The position numbers and the translations under genes were made by a program. Positions 6,741 through 6,974 of a stretch of DNA of 6,974 bases are shown in pieces. The notes under the pieces are model-generated. The model did no database searches and had not been told where the DNA came from. It was given only the letters and a program-made list of their open reading frames with translations. Source of the stretch: Bacteroidales bacterium (lineage in GTDB: Bacteria > Bacteroidota > Bacteroidia > Bacteroidales > UBA932); contig JABUTQ010000357.1 of NCBI GenBank assembly GCA_021443605.1, positions 1 through 6,974 on the forward strand. The letters are read 5' to 3'. Positions within the stretch are counted from its first letter, which is position 1, and every line of letters starts with the position of its first letter.

Positions 6741-6809
6741 TTTCTGCGCACGCCTGTTGCCGTTTTCTGTGCACTGGCTTTACCATTTTCTGTGCTCTCG
6801 TGGTTTCTG
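6741..6809 (+). repeat. Degenerate tandem TTTCTG repeats, 23-bp period
   Basis: TTTCTG occurs at 6741, 6764, 6787 and 6804, spaced 23, 23 and 17 bp. The copies at 6764 and 6787 extend to TTTCTGTGC and that at 6741 to TTTCTGCGC. The first two 23-bp units agree at 15 of 23 positions. This is a weak, decayed repeat; it has no constant spacer or repeat of CRISPR type. Confidence 0.35.
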
Positions 6810-6815
6810 TTTACA

Positions 6816-6962
6816 ATAGCCCCTCTCGGCTATCTCCACCCGCCAGAAGGTGCCCTTGAACTTGCTGCGGAGCTCCGCGAAATATTTGAGTGTGAAGATT
6901 GACACGATTACCGCCGTTGTTACGGCAGTAAAGGTAGATTCCCACCTACCTTCCGGACGGAA
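6816..6962. other. Cluster of inverted repeats in the gene-free right end
   Basis: Five inverted repeats follow one another: ATAGCC/GGCTAT (6816-6833, 6-nt loop); the 12-bp palindrome GCGGAGCTCCGC (6867-6878); TAC-c-GCCGT/ACGGC-a-GTA (6909-6930, 4-nt loop); AAGGTAG/CTACCTT (6931-6952, 8-nt loop); and TTCCG/CGGAA (6951-6962), which shares bases with the preceding one. The minus strand also has a frame free of stops over 6780-6968, but with no ATG. The stretch could be a structured RNA, a decayed mobile-element end, or the edge of a gene beyond the window. I cannot choose among these. Confidence 0.3.
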
Positions 6963-6974
6963 ACATTCTTACCG

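Noticed and set aside
6741..6809. Possible CRISPR array
   Set aside because: The repeats are only 6-9 bp of real identity, the unit spacing is 17-23 bp and no cas gene is present.
6741..6902. Plus-strand frame of 53 codons free of stops
   Set aside because: It has no ATG, no ribosome binding site and no recognisable similarity, and overlaps inverted repeats.

Overview
The window comes from a member of the Bacteroidetes, most likely the order Bacteroidales. The evidence is a DUF5106-thioredoxin lipoprotein of a type typical of that group, a TolB-like propeller fused to an outer-membrane barrel, Bacteroidetes-type GroES/GroEL sequences, weak or missing Shine-Dalgarno sites, AT-rich leaders, and -7 boxes matching TAnnTTTG. 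I cannot assign a genus from the sequence alone.

Layout. Positions 3-1751 (+) hold the C-terminal part of a large envelope protein whose start lies left of the window. It converges on, and overlaps by 11 bp, a lipoprotein gene on the minus strand (1741-2646). A short divergent spacer (2647-2713) carries one TAATTTTG box on each strand and leads rightward into a half-size ABC exporter (2714-4351). A 98-bp spacer then precedes groES (4450-4722) and groEL (4740-6368), which form a classic two-gene chaperonin operon. This spacer holds a perfect 13-bp palindrome, a TTGTCATA direct repeat and a sigma54-like -24/-12 arrangement. No CIRCE element is visible.

The last 606 bp (6369-6974) contain no intact gene. 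They start with a decayed insertion-sequence 5' end: a possible terminal repeat, a strong intrinsic terminator, a candidate promoter, a hairpin over the start region, and about 33-38 codons of an IS1182/DUF772-type transposase. From about 6641 to the right edge there are successive inverted repeats and a weak 23-bp repeat series, with no start-containing reading frame I can support.

How the parts relate. The left half encodes envelope functions (outer membrane, periplasm, inner-membrane export), but nothing ties the three genes into one pathway. The groESL pair is housekeeping protein folding. The parts most worth a second look are regulatory: the non-CIRCE control region of groESL, the insulation-type leader of the IS remnant, which also seems to supply the groESL terminator, and the inverted-repeat-rich tail. 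I did not find a convincing new multi-gene system.
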